Part shown: one piece after another, positions 28,567-36,655 of the stretch
Layout: every line of letters starts with the position of its first letter
How positions within the stretch are numbered: the stretch's first letter is position 1
NCBI RefSeq assembly: GCF_001673405.1
Contig: NZ_LZLV01000001.1
Coordinates: 45,847 to 109,846, forward strand
DNA: 64,000 bases
Origin: Mycobacterium sp. 1245111.1
GTDB lineage: Bacteria; Actinomycetota; Actinomycetes; Mycobacteriales; Mycobacteriaceae
Direction of reading: 5' to 3'
The notes under the pieces: generated by a model
Database searches by the model: none
The model's input: only the letters and a program-made list of their open reading frames with translations
What the model was told of the DNA's origin: nothing
Made by a program: the position numbers and the translations under genes

Positions 28567-29291
28567 CCGATCACGAGGTGGCCGCGCATTTGGCGACCGA
28601 GGCGGGCCGACTGCTGCTGGCGGTCCGGGAGGAGCTCGCCGACGCGACCGAAGCGGAGCGAAAAGCCGCGGGCGACAAGCGGTCTCACGACTACCTGATG
28701 GAGGCGCTGGCGCGCGAACGCCCGGACGACGCGGTGCTGTCAGAGGAGGGCATCGACGACCCGGTTCGGTTGAGCGCGCAGCGGGTGTGGATCGTCGATC
28801 CATTGGACGGCACCCGGGAATTCTCCGAGCTCGGTCGCGAGGACTGGGCCGTACACGTCGCGCTGTGGCAGTCAGGTGCGCTGGTGGCCGGCGCGGTCGC
28901 GCTTCCGGCGCAGAGGATCACGTTGGCCACCCCCGATCCCACACCGCCGCCGGAGCATTCCGGCGACCCGCGGATCGTCGTCTCCCGCACCCGCCCCCCG
29001 GCCATCGCGTTGCAGGTGCGCGATCAGCTGAACGGCACGCTGGTCGAGATGGGTTCGGCGGGGGCGAAAGTCGCCGCCGTCATCCAAGGTTTGGCTGATG
29101 TGTACGTACACGCCGGCGGCCAGTACGAGTGGGATTCGGCCGCGCCGGTCGCTGTCGCCCGTGCCGCTGGCCTGCATACTTCTCGCATCGACGGGTCGCC
29201 GTTGCAGTACAACCGGGCCGACCCGAAACTGCCCGACCTGGTGGTGTGCCGCCCGGAATACGCCGACGCGGTGCTGGCGGTCACGAGCTGA
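28563..29291 (+). CDS. cysQ: 3'-phosphoadenosine-5'-phosphate phosphatase CysQ
   Basis: A 242-residue member of the inositol monophosphatase superfamily. Metal-binding motifs are SEEG (LSEEGIDD), [14 protein letters not shown] and [12 protein letters not shown]. CysQ removes PAP, the by-product of PAPS use, and so keeps sulfate assimilation running. The GTG overlaps the cysNC stop (GTGA), making it part of the cys operon. In M. tuberculosis cysQ (Rv2131c) is elsewhere on the chromosome, so its place here links the function directly to sulfate activation. Confidence 0.88.
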   Translation: MTDHEVAAHLATEAGRLLLAVREELADATEAERKAAGDKRSHDYLMEALARERPDDAVLSEEGIDDPVRLSAQRVWIVDPLDGTREFSELGREDWAVHVALWQSGALVAGAVALPAQRITLATPDPTPPPEHSGDPRIVVSRTRPPAIALQVRDQLNGTLVEMGSAGAKVAAVIQGLADVYVHAGGQYEWDSAAPVAVARAAGLHTSRIDGSPLQYNRADPKLPDLVVCRPEYADAVLAVTS

Positions 29292-29319
29292 GGCCGTTGC
29301 GGTGGGAGAATCGCATTCC

Positions 29320-29802
29320 ATGCGGATGTCGGCGAAGGCGGAATACGCGGTGCGGGCGATGGTCGAGCTGGCCACCGTCGACGACGGCGTCCGCGTCACC
29401 ACCGACGATCTGGCCAACGCGCAGGGAATCCCACCGCAGTTTCTGGTCGACATCCTGTCCGCGCTGCGCTCCGATCACCTCGTACGCAGCCACCGCGGGC
29501 GCGACGGTGGATACGAATTATCTCGTCCCGGAACCGAGATCAGCATCGCCGACGTGTTGCGCTGCATCGACGGCCCGCTGGCCAGCGTCCGCGACATCGG
29601 GCTGGGCGACCTGCCCTACTCCGGACCGACCGCGGCGCTGACCGATGTCTGGCGGGCGCTGCGCGCCAGCATGCGTTCGGTGCTGGAGCAGACCACCCTG
29701 GCCGACGTCGCGGCCGGGGCGTTGCCCGACCACGTCAGTCGACTAGCCGACGACTACCGCGACCAGGAGACCCTGCGCCGCGGTCCGCGGAGCGCCAGTT
29801 AG
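29320..29802 (+). CDS. Rrf2-family transcriptional regulator (CymR-like)
   Basis: A 160-residue winged-helix regulator, nearly identical in pattern to Rv1287. The N-terminal [18 protein letters not shown] and the recognition region [17 protein letters not shown] are typical of Rrf2 proteins. It has a single cysteine (LRCIDGPL), not the three that hold an Fe-S cluster in IscR/NsrR, so it resembles CymR, which senses cysteine supply through partner proteins. Placed 28 bases after cysQ, it is a likely regulator of the cys cluster. GGGAGA lies 11 bases before the ATG at 29320. It overlaps the convergent VOC gene by 4 bases at the stop codons. Confidence 0.87.
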   Translation: MRMSAKAEYAVRAMVELATVDDGVRVTTDDLANAQGIPPQFLVDILSALRSDHLVRSHRGRDGGYELSRPGTEISIADVLRCIDGPLASVRDIGLGDLPYSGPTAALTDVWRALRASMRSVLEQTTLADVAAGALPDHVSRLADDYRDQETLRRGPRSAS

Positions 29803-30188
29803 CTGCCCGAGCCGTAGGGCCGCGTGAGGATCTCCAGATAGTGGCCCGCGGGGTCGCGGAAGTAGACGCCGCGCCCGCCGTCATTGGTGTTGATCTCCCC
29901 GGGCCGTCGACCGGCGGGGTCGGCCCAATGCTGCAGGCCGCGCGAGGAGATCTTGCCGTAGATCGCGTCGAAGTCGTCTTCGGAGACCAGAAACGCGTAG
30001 TGCTGCGGACGAACCTCCTCGCCGTCGGCCACGTCGGCGTAGTCGAGGCTGGCGCCGTGTTCCAGGGTGACGGCCATGAAATGCCCGAACGGCTTGGGGT
30101 CCGCTAGGCCGAACAGCTCGCAGAGGAACTCGGCAGATTCTCGCTTGTCGCATGCCGCGACGATGGTGTGGTTGAACTCGATAGGCAT
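29799..30188 (-). CDS. VOC-superfamily (glyoxalase-like) protein
   Basis: A 129-residue vicinal oxygen chelate protein. It starts [22 protein letters not shown] and ends with the paired-motif strand [19 protein letters not shown], whose Glu is a usual metal ligand; the first-module ligand is the His of FNHTIV. Substrate unknown; relatives include glyoxalase and extradiol-type enzymes. The ATG at 30186-30188 is preferred, but a GTG at 30195-30197 in frame is possible. It follows a second VOC gene after 13 bases on the same strand. Confidence 0.8.
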   Translation of the reverse strand: MPIEFNHTIVAACDKRESAEFLCELFGLADPKPFGHFMAVTLEHGASLDYADVADGEEVRPQHYAFLVSEDDFDAIYGKISSRGLQHWADPAGRRPGEINTNDGGRGVYFRDPAGHYLEILTRPYGSGS

Positions 30189-30201
30189 CGTGCCCACCAG
30201 T

Positions 30202-30615
30202 CTACTTGGGCGCGGTCAACTCCAAGGCGACGTTGTCCGGGTCGCGAAACTCCAGAATGTAGGACGGGCCGATGTCCTTGACCGGCTCGTGGGCGATCCC
30301 GAGGTCGTCGAGATGCGCTGCGGCGGAGTCTAATCCGGACCTGTCGGCGACCCTGAAAGCGATGTGGTCCAGCCCGGCGCGGTCTTCGTGGAAGCGGTCG
30401 GTGGCCACTGGCCGCAGCCCGATCAGCGCACCGCCCAGGTCGTAGATGACACCGCCGAACAGAAACCCGAGTTGCTCCCGGGTCGCGTCGTCGGCGTTGT
30501 CGGGGACCTCGATCAGAACAGGCCAACCGAACACGGTTTCGTAGAACTGCCGCGATCGTTCGATGTCGGTGACGGTAAGCCGCACGTGAGCGATCGAGTT
30601 GGCGGTGATGGCCAT
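30202..30615 (-). CDS. VOC-superfamily (glyoxalase/dioxygenase-like) protein
   Basis: A 137-residue VOC protein, first of a two-gene leftward unit. It has IAHVRLTVTDIERSRQFYETVFGWPVL at the N terminus, GLDHIAFRVADRSGLD at the second module start and YILEFRDPDNVALELTAPK at the end, with His and Glu metal ligands in the expected places. The ATG at 30613-30615 is the first with family residues downstream. Divergent from an F420/FMN-type oxidoreductase, 64 bases away; the shared region suggests a common substrate-driven pathway, but that is a guess. Confidence 0.8.
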   Translation of the reverse strand: MAITANSIAHVRLTVTDIERSRQFYETVFGWPVLIEVPDNADDATREQLGFLFGGVIYDLGGALIGLRPVATDRFHEDRAGLDHIAFRVADRSGLDSAAAHLDDLGIAHEPVKDIGPSYILEFRDPDNVALELTAPK

Positions 30616-30679
30616 CCCGATGATGCTGCCACGTCGATAGCAACCGGAACAGGGTGGTCCGCGTGCCAGAATCGCGATC

Positions 30680-31576
30680 GTGCAGATAGCGATGACCATG
30701 CCGGTCATGGAGCCGGATTTGGACGCCGCCATATTGAGGGATTGGGCGCGCACGATCGACGACGGCCCGTTCTCGTCGTTGTGTTGGGGCGAGCGGATGG
30801 CCTTCGACAACCCGGAAACCTTGACGTTGATGGGTGCGCTGGCGGCCTGGACCGATCGGGTGCGACTGGTGACGACGGTGATCGTGCCGCAGCTGCACGA
30901 CCCGGTAATGCTGGCCAAAGCGTTGGCCACCGGCGACATGGTGAGCCGCGGCCGGCTCACGGTTGGCCTTGGCGTCGGCGGACGCGTCGAAGACTATGTC
31001 GCGGCCGGCGCGGACCCGTCGACGCAGAGCATCCGCGGGATGGCCGAGCGGGTCGCGGTGATGCAACGGGTGTGGGCCGGCGAGAAGGTCACCGAGTCGA
31101 CGCTGCCGGTGGGACCGCTGCCGGTGCAAGCCGGTGGGCCGCCGCTGCTGGTCGGGACCCTCGGGCCCAAGACGTTGCGCAGCGCGGCGGCGTGGGCCGA
31201 CGGCCTGGCCGGAACCACGCTGGATCTCGACGTCGCCAAGCAGAACGAGCTGTTCGACGTCGCGCGCCAGGCGTGGGCCGAGGCTGGCAAGCCCAAGCCG
31301 CACCTCGCCACGTCGTTCTGGTTCGCGTTGGGATCCGTTGACGACGCCCGCGCGCAGGTGCACCGGCATTTGCGGCGCTATATGAACTGGATACCTGCCG
31401 AATACATCGACGCGATGGCGCCTACCACCGGATTCGCCGGTAGCGAGGACGATCTGGCAGCGGTATTGCGCGAATTCGCGGCCGTCGGCACCGACGAAGT
31501 TCAACTCATTCCAACGAGTGCCGATCTCGACCAACTGCGGCGGGCGGCCGATCTGGTGAAGGCGATCGATGTCTGA
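30680..31576 (+). CDS. LLM-class F420/flavin-dependent oxidoreductase
   Basis: A 298-residue luciferase-like oxidoreductase. It has the N-terminal strand QIAMTMPVMEPDLD, the ERMAFDNPE acidic turn, TDRVRLVTTVIVPQLHDPVMLAKALAT and the typical SRGRLTVGLGVGGRVEDY near residue 95. The second LLM gene in the window, but in a different subgroup from that at 1113. Cofactor (F420 or FMN) cannot be told by eye. GTG start at 30680 without an obvious ribosome site. Its last codons overlap the next ATG by 8 bases, so it is co-translated with the DUF2237 gene. Confidence 0.82.
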   Translation: MQIAMTMPVMEPDLDAAILRDWARTIDDGPFSSLCWGERMAFDNPETLTLMGALAAWTDRVRLVTTVIVPQLHDPVMLAKALATGDMVSRGRLTVGLGVGGRVEDYVAAGADPSTQSIRGMAERVAVMQRVWAGEKVTESTLPVGPLPVQAGGPPLLVGTLGPKTLRSAAAWADGLAGTTLDLDVAKQNELFDVARQAWAEAGKPKPHLATSFWFALGSVDDARAQVHRHLRRYMNWIPAEYIDAMAPTTGFAGSEDDLAAVLREFAAVGTDEVQLIPTSADLDQLRRAADLVKAIDV

Positions 31577-31955
31577 GCGCAATGTTCTGGGCGGCCCGTT
31601 GGAGCCGTGCAGTAGCGAGCCGCTCACCGGCTTCTACCGCGATGGCTGCTGCTCCAGTGGGCCGGAAGACATTGGCCTGCACACGATTTGCGCGGTGGTG
31701 ACCGCCGAATTCCTGCAGCACCAACGCTCGATCGGCAACAACTTGTCAACGCCCATGCCGCAGTTCAGGTTTCCCGGCCTGGTGCCAGGTGATCGCTGGT
31801 GTGTGACCGCGAACAACTGGCTGCTGGCATATCGTGACGGTGTCGCTGCCCCGGTGGTATTGGCGTCCACGCACGAGCGAACTCTCGACGTCGTGCCGCT
31901 CGAGGCCCTGCAGGAGAACGCCGTCGATGTGCCCGACGATCTGGGCAGCCTGTAG
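31569..31955 (+). CDS. DUF2237 family protein
   Basis: A 128-residue protein matching DUF2237 along its whole length: NVLGGPLEPCSSEPLTGFYRD, GCCSSGPEDIGLHTICAVVT, STPMPQFRFPGLVPGDRWCVTA and VVLASTHERTLDVVPLE. The conserved cysteines (CS, GCC, TIC, WC) suggest metal binding or redox chemistry. The function is not known. It overlaps the preceding oxidoreductase by 8 bases, an arrangement that implies a shared role or complex. Confidence 0.85.
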   Translation: MSERNVLGGPLEPCSSEPLTGFYRDGCCSSGPEDIGLHTICAVVTAEFLQHQRSIGNNLSTPMPQFRFPGLVPGDRWCVTANNWLLAYRDGVAAPVVLASTHERTLDVVPLEALQENAVDVPDDLGSL

Positions 31956-31958
31956 TTA

Positions 31959-31988
31959 TTGATACACGTGCATAATATCGCCTACTAT
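31959..31988 (+). promoter_or_regulatory. Candidate SigA-type promoter
   Basis: TTGATA (31959-31964), 18-base spacer, TACTAT (31983-31988), in an unusually AT-rich gap. The transcript would start near 31996, about 58 bases before the secreted-protein gene, whose ribosome site GGAGA lies at 32046-32050. Confidence 0.5.
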
Positions 31989-32053
31989 TAACTGCAGTGT
32001 CCCAAAAATGAATAGTTTCACGGCATCCCAATGCCATAAGCAATTGGAGAATC

Positions 32054-32584
32054 ATGAAACCGTCAGGGACGTCTGTTGCCGCAATAGTGTTCGCCGCCAC
32101 CGCAATTGGCATGGCGCCATCCGCATATGCTGGGGGCCCGCCGAACGACGGCGGCGGCGGCGGCGGTGCCCCGACGCCGGCCCCGGCCGCTACCCCTGGC
32201 AGTTGCTCTGGCGCCGGCCTCTCGGTCACCAGCGGGCCCGTCGAACCCGCCAATACCCTGCGCCACGTGGTCGTGACCTTCACCAACACGTCGTCGGCCC
32301 AATGCACGCTGGTCGGCTATCCCGATGCGAATCTGGTCACCGCCGCCGGGGGTGTGTTGGTTCATGTCGACAGGGAGCCGGCGTTGGCGTCGCACCTGCT
32401 GCACCTCAACCCGGGTGACACCGCGACAGCGACCGTCCAGTCGTCGGCGCTGGACGTCAACGGCTCGGGAAATCCATGCCCGCGTGAAGGCACCCTGGTG
32501 GTCACCGCGCCCGGTGATTCGGTCGCCCATACGCTGCCCGTCGCGCTGCCGATCTGCCACGCGACGATCAGCAACGTGGATTAG
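32054..32584 (+). CDS. Secreted DUF4232-type protein
   Basis: A 176-residue exported protein. The signal peptide ends near residue 26 (GMAPSAYA), and a low-complexity Gly/Pro/Ala linker (27-48) leads to a beta-rich domain with GLSVTSGPVEPANTLRHVVV, TNTSSAQCTLVGYPDANLV and a late CPREGTLVV; this is the pattern of DUF4232 in actinobacterial secreted proteins. Four cysteines could form two disulfides. No lipobox, so it is probably released. Function unknown. Confidence 0.78.
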   Translation: MKPSGTSVAAIVFAATAIGMAPSAYAGGPPNDGGGGGGAPTPAPAATPGSCSGAGLSVTSGPVEPANTLRHVVVTFTNTSSAQCTLVGYPDANLVTAAGGVLVHVDREPALASHLLHLNPGDTATATVQSSALDVNGSGNPCPREGTLVVTAPGDSVAHTLPVALPICHATISNVD

Positions 32585-32629
32585 CTCGAATCCCGTTGGA
32601 ATGTCGGCTTTGAGCGATAACCTTCCGCA

Positions 32630-35266
32630 ATGATGCGGGTCGCGATCGTCGGCGGCGGAGCCGCCGGAGTTCTTGCGGCGGTGCACTTGCGCCGCAGCAA
32701 GCCCGACGCCCAGATCACGCTGATCGATGCGTCGGGGCGTCCCGGCAACGGGGCGGCCTATGGCACCAACGACCCGACGCATCTGCTGAATGTGCCCGCG
32801 TCGCGAATGTCGGCCTGGCCCGATGATCCCGACCATTTCGCCCGTTGGCTCGACCAGCGAGCCGTGGCACCGGCTGACAGCTTCGCACCGCGGCTGGCGT
32901 ATGGCCGTTATCTGCGAGAGCAACTCGCCGCGGCCGACGTGCGTATCGAGACGGCCGAAGTCGTCGGGTTAAACCCGGGTGCCCCGGTTCGGTTGGTGCT
33001 CAACGATGGTCGTGAATTGTCCGCCGACGCAGTGGTACTCGCGTCCGGCCGACCGCAAAACAGCCTGCCCGACTCATTGGAACGTGCCTTCGCCCCGGTA
33101 CTGGCCGACGGCGCCGACGGCCGGATCGTATTGGACCCGTGGGCACCCGGCGCTTTGGACGCTCTGGGCTCGAGGCGGCCGGACAGCGTGCTGGTGATCG
33201 GATCGGGGCTCACCGGTGTCGATGTCGCGCTGCATCTCACCGCGCGGGGCGCGACCGTCACCCTGCTCTCGCGGCATGGCGCGATACCACGCCGGTTCCG
33301 GGTGACGGGTGCGCCCACGGAGTTGCCGCATCTCGACGCGCTGCGCGGCGACGTTTCGCTGGAGCAGATGCGTGAAGCGCTCGCCGCCGACCTCGTGGCC
33401 GCCCGTGACGCGGGCAGGGACTGGCGACAGGTGATCGACGCGATCCGTCCACGCACGGCGCGACTGTGGCAGTCGTTGGGGTGGGAGGACCAACGCCGTT
33501 TCCTCCGCGAGGATTTGCGCGACTGGGAGGTGCTGCGACACCGGATGCCGCCGACCGTCGCCGACGCGATCGACGAGGCGATCGACGGCGGGCAACTCGT
33601 TATCGAGGCGGGCGAGGTCGCCGATGTGTCGTTGCGGCGCAAGGGCGTCGAGTTGGTGGTGACAACCAGCGACGGATCCGTCCGCCGTCGCGGTGACGCG
33701 GTCGTGGTTGCCACCGGCGCGGCCTGGGACCGGCGTTCGCTGCACGATTCGCCGCTGTGGGCGAATTTGCTTGCGGCAGAGGTCGCGTCGCTGCACCCGT
33801 GCGGGGTGGGGGTTCGGCTCACCCCCGACGGCTACCTGATCGACGCAGCCGGAAGCCTGGTCCCCAATATCGTCTGCATCGGCGCCATTCGACAGGGCCA
33901 GGAATGGGAAACCACCGCCATTCCGGAAATCCGCGCTCAGGCAGCAGCTATCGCGAAGCTTCTCGCCGACGGCGTCCCCGAGCGGCCGGCGCGACGGGCA
34001 CCCAGTCTCATCGCGGCCAAGCCGCAATTGACCGGTGCCGCAGCGTCGTACGCCGAGGGCGTGCGCCGCCTGCTTGCCGTCCAGGACGGTGCGTCGACCG
34101 CGTTCGCGGCCGCCGTCGCCGAAGACCCGAACCACGCCCGCGCACACGTCGCGCTGGCCATGATCGCGACCGAAAGACCTGACCGCGCAGGCGGACCCGA
34201 CGCCGTCACCGGCCACCTCACCCGAGCACGCGCGGCGCTGGCACACGGCAGCGACGACGACCGAAGCCACGTCGAAGCCATCGCGACCTGGTGCGAAAAG
34301 GGCAACGAGGCCGGCACCGATGCACTCATCGACCACCTCGAACGGATTCCGGACGACGCGGTCGCGTTGTTGGTCCTCGCGCCGTCGATCGCGTTCGCAG
34401 GCGCCGGCGATGCGCTGCCGGACGCATGGCAATACGTCGAGAAGTTCACCGGTGTCCACGGCGAGGCGCCGTGGTACCTCGGCTTGCGCGCCTACGGGCG
34501 AACCGAGCAGGGGCTCTGGTACGACGCCGCCGACTTGGCCGATGCCGCAATGGAACTCGACCCGGGAAATGGCAACGCCGCGCATGCGCTGTCGCATGTG
34601 CACTACGAGACCGATGCACACGGTGCCGGGCTGAAATGGCTGACCGACTGGATCCCCACCGACGGCAGCACCCAGCGCTACGTTCCTCACTTCCAATGGC
34701 ACGCCGCGCTACACGAATTGGCGATGGGCGATGCGGCCGCCGCCGCGCGCCGCTACAACGCCACACTCGCGCCGCCGCATTCGAACGGCGTGCGCTGCCT
34801 GGTCGACGCCGGCTCGCTCGCCTGGCGGGCCCGCCTGCACCCGGACTGGGTGACGCCGCCCGACCCGATGAAGGTGCTCAACGAGGCTGGCGCACTTGCT
34901 TATACGCCGCAGACGGCGTTCATCGCGTTCCACGCGCTGCTGGTGCTGGCCGCGGCGAATGATCCCGCGGCCATCCGGGCGATGCACGTGCCGGGCGCCA
35001 CCGATGCGCAGCAGACGACGTTGCGCCTCATCGGCGAAGGACTGATTGCGTTGATAGCGGGCGAGCCACGTTTGGCCCTGGACTACCTCCTGGAATCGCT
35101 TGGCGGGCTTGCCTCTATCGGCGGCAGCCGCGTGCAACAAGAGGTGATTCTCGAAACCGCGTTGGCCGCGATGCTGCAACTCGGCGCTCCCGGTCAGGCG
35201 GCGCGGCTGCTGTCACGGCATCGCGCCTCGCCCGGGCCGCAGGTGACCCGTGGAGCGGTGAACTAG
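32630..35266 (+). CDS. FAD/NAD(P)-binding oxidoreductase fused to TTC38-like repeat domain
   Basis: An 878-residue continuous frame with two unrelated halves. Residues 1 to about 445 are a COG4529-type FAD/NAD(P)-binding protein: VAIVGGGAAGVLAAVHL (4-20), a second dinucleotide site VLVIGSGLTGVDVALHL (near 190-206), and VVVATGAAWDRRSLHD. Residues about 465-870 are a helical domain resembling tetratricopeptide repeat protein 38: SAFAGAGDAL-like region, WYLGLRAYGRTEQGLWYDA, GNAAHALSHVHYETDAHGAG and HFQWHAALHELAMGDAAAA. The chemistry of either half is unknown. ATG 32630 follows TAACCT (32618-32623) by 6 bases (leaderless). No frameshift or stop at the join. The joining of these two domains is unusual. 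Confidence 0.8.
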   Translation: MMRVAIVGGGAAGVLAAVHLRRSKPDAQITLIDASGRPGNGAAYGTNDPTHLLNVPASRMSAWPDDPDHFARWLDQRAVAPADSFAPRLAYGRYLREQLAAADVRIETAEVVGLNPGAPVRLVLNDGRELSADAVVLASGRPQNSLPDSLERAFAPVLADGADGRIVLDPWAPGALDALGSRRPDSVLVIGSGLTGVDVALHLTARGATVTLLSRHGAIPRRFRVTGAPTELPHLDALRGDVSLEQMREALAADLVAARDAGRDWRQVIDAIRPRTARLWQSLGWEDQRRFLREDLRDWEVLRHRMPPTVADAIDEAIDGGQLVIEAGEVADVSLRRKGVELVVTTSDGSVRRRGDAVVVATGAAWDRRSLHDSPLWANLLAAEVASLHPCGVGVRLTPDGYLIDAAGSLVPNIVCIGAIRQGQEWETTAIPEIRAQAAAIAKLLADGVPERPARRAPSLIAAKPQLTGAAASYAEGVRRLLAVQDGASTAFAAAVAEDPNHARAHVALAMIATERPDRAGGPDAVTGHLTRARAALAHGSDDDRSHVEAIATWCEKGNEAGTDALIDHLERIPDDAVALLVLAPSIAFAGAGDALPDAWQYVEKFTGVHGEAPWYLGLRAYGRTEQGLWYDAADLADAAMELDPGNGNAAHALSHVHYETDAHGAGLKWLTDWIPTDGSTQRYVPHFQWHAALHELAMGDAAAAARRYNATLAPPHSNGVRCLVDAGSLAWRARLHPDWVTPPDPMKVLNEAGALAYTPQTAFIAFHALLVLAAANDPAAIRAMHVPGATDAQQTTLRLIGEGLIALIAGEPRLALDYLLESLGGLASIGGSRVQQEVILETALAAMLQLGAPGQAARLLSRHRASPGPQVTRGAVN

Positions 35267-35375
35267 TCGCTGGTCGGCCGAGAACAACGCACCAAGTCGC
35301 GAAGTAGCAACACAGAGGCTATGTGCGGATAATGACACAGCCAGACCGCGATGACACTCTGACAGGATGCCGACC

Positions 35376-35717
35376 ATGAAGCACGCGATGATGCTCGCGC
35401 TGACCGCAGCCGCCTTGCTGACCGCCCCCGTGGGCCACGCGGCTCCACCCCCTCCGCCTGCTGACCCACACAAGCCGGACCTTGGGGCCCACTACTGCCC
35501 GGGCGGCGGAACGGTCGACATGATGTCGCCGGCCGAGCCATCCTGCGACGGCGTTCCCTACGACGACGGCTCCTACTGGCGCGCCATCAACCGCGGTGCC
35601 CCGGGGACGGCCGCGCTGGTCATCGTCCAGTGCGTCAAGCCGCCACCGCCGCCGGGCCTGTTCGTCCCGCCGCAGCAGGGACCGGTGCCCGCAGGGCCTG
35701 GTGGCTGCAGCCAATAA
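35376..35717 (+). CDS. Small secreted Pro-rich protein, unknown
   Basis: A 113-residue exported protein with a signal peptide (MKHAMMLALTAAALLTAPVGHAA), a Pro-rich stretch, a middle with YCPGGGTVDMM and SCDGVPYDDGSYW, and a Pro-rich C terminus ending CSQ. Four cysteines may form disulfides. The ATG at 35376 has AGGA 8 bases upstream; an ATG three codons earlier overlaps that site. No family recognised. It is followed by a 12-bp direct repeat and the DUF732 pair, so it may belong to a set of small exported proteins. Confidence 0.72.
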   Translation: MKHAMMLALTAAALLTAPVGHAAPPPPPADPHKPDLGAHYCPGGGTVDMMSPAEPSCDGVPYDDGSYWRAINRGAPGTAALVIVQCVKPPPPPGLFVPPQQGPVPAGPGGCSQ

Positions 35718-35720
35718 AGA

Positions 35721-35752
35721 TAGGTATTTGCCGAGCAGCGTAGGTATTTGCC
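35721..35752. repeat. Two exact 12-bp direct repeats, 20 bp apart
   Basis: TAGGTATTTGCC occurs at 35721-35732 and again at 35741-35752, so the two copies face the same side of the helix two turns apart. They lie in the gap before the first DUF732 gene and form a good candidate operator; no other copy was noticed nearby. Confidence 0.55.
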
Positions 35753-35840
35753 CTGCATATGGGCTTCTTTACGGCGTCGCGCCGCTGTGGACACGCATAC
35801 TTTTGTCACCGTCCTCGGCACGACGAAAGGCCCCCATCAG

Positions 35841-36188
35841 ATGCGTTCACCTCGCTGGCTGACGACCCTGACCGTTCCCGCGGTCGTCGTCGGCGCTCTG
35901 CTCACCGGCTCTGCGACGGCGAGCGCTGATTCCCGCGACGACGGCTACCTCGCGGAGCTGAAAGACATGGGCTTCAGCTGGCCGCAGGGGCATGAACCGT
36001 CACTGGTGGAGATGGCAGGCCTCATCTGCCAGGACCTTGGATGGGGTTGGACGCCAGACCGAATCGCCCAAGACATCCACGCCACTGTCAGTGGACAAGG
36101 CGTGCACTACTCACAGGCTGCGGGCATGGTGAACCTCGCGCACGCGACCTACTGCCCGACCCAGAGGTGCTGGGCCGCCCACTGCTGA
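35841..36188 (+). CDS. Secreted DUF732 protein, copy 1
   Basis: A 115-residue exported protein. It begins MRSPRWLTTLTVPAVVVGALL, has a signal peptide ending near ASA, then the DUF732 fold: YLAELKDMGFSWPQGHE, LICQDLGWGWTPDRIAQDI and the C-terminal YCPTQRCWAAHC. Four cysteines are placed to form two disulfides. The function of DUF732 is unknown. The ATG at 35841 aligns with that of the second copy; longer frames run into the leader. It is one of two tandem copies; the leader segment with GTCCTCGGCACGACGAAAGG (35811-35830) is repeated before the other. Confidence 0.83.
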   Translation: MRSPRWLTTLTVPAVVVGALLTGSATASADSRDDGYLAELKDMGFSWPQGHEPSLVEMAGLICQDLGWGWTPDRIAQDIHATVSGQGVHYSQAAGMVNLAHATYCPTQRCWAAHC

Positions 36189-36307
36189 GTCTGTTGGCCC
36201 GGCGACCGCGAATAGGTTCGCCCAGCTTTCGCCGATTTTTCATCTTTCTGCCGCTTTGGGCGCGCACACTCACCGCACCTGTCCTCGGCGCGACGAAAGG
36301 CCCGAAT

Positions 36308-36655
36308 ATGCGTTCACCTCGGTGGCTGATGACCTTGGCCGTTCCCGCGCTGATCGGCGCCGCTCTAGTCACCGGGACTCCGGCCGCGACCGCGGATCCC
36401 CTCGCTGACTCATACCTCGATCAACTTCGCGGCGCCGGCCTGACGTGGCCGCCGGGCCACGAGGGAGCGCTCATCGGGACGGCGTTGCTCATCTGCGACG
36501 ACCTCGGTTGGGGTTGGACGCCACAACAAATTGCCAACCACGTCCACGCCAACTTGGACCCGGATAACATCTCCGTGCACGACGTCGGCGCCATGGTCAA
36601 CATCGCGCGTCAGGTGTACTGCCCTAACCAGAGGTGCTGGGCCGCTCACTGCTAG
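36308..36655 (+). CDS. Secreted DUF732 protein, copy 2
   Basis: A 115-residue paralogue of the protein at 35841-36188, same length, starting MRSPRWLMTLAVPAL, with YLDQLRGAGLTWPPGHE, LLICDDLGWGWTPQQIANHV and the identical C terminus CPNQRCWAAHC. The first 15 codons and the preceding leader (from about 36251) match copy 1 better than the middle, so the duplication included the upstream region. It overlaps the stop of the convergent lysin-like gene by 4 bases. Confidence 0.83.
   Translation: MRSPRWLMTLAVPALIGAALVTGTPAATADPLADSYLDQLRGAGLTWPPGHEGALIGTALLICDDLGWGWTPQQIANHVHANLDPDNISVHDVGAMVNIARQVYCPNQRCWAAHC

Noticed and set aside
33074..34702. Open frame on the minus strand (542 codons) inside the FAD-TTC38 gene
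   Set aside because: No start signal or motifs, and the plus-strand gene has clear domains on both sides of it.
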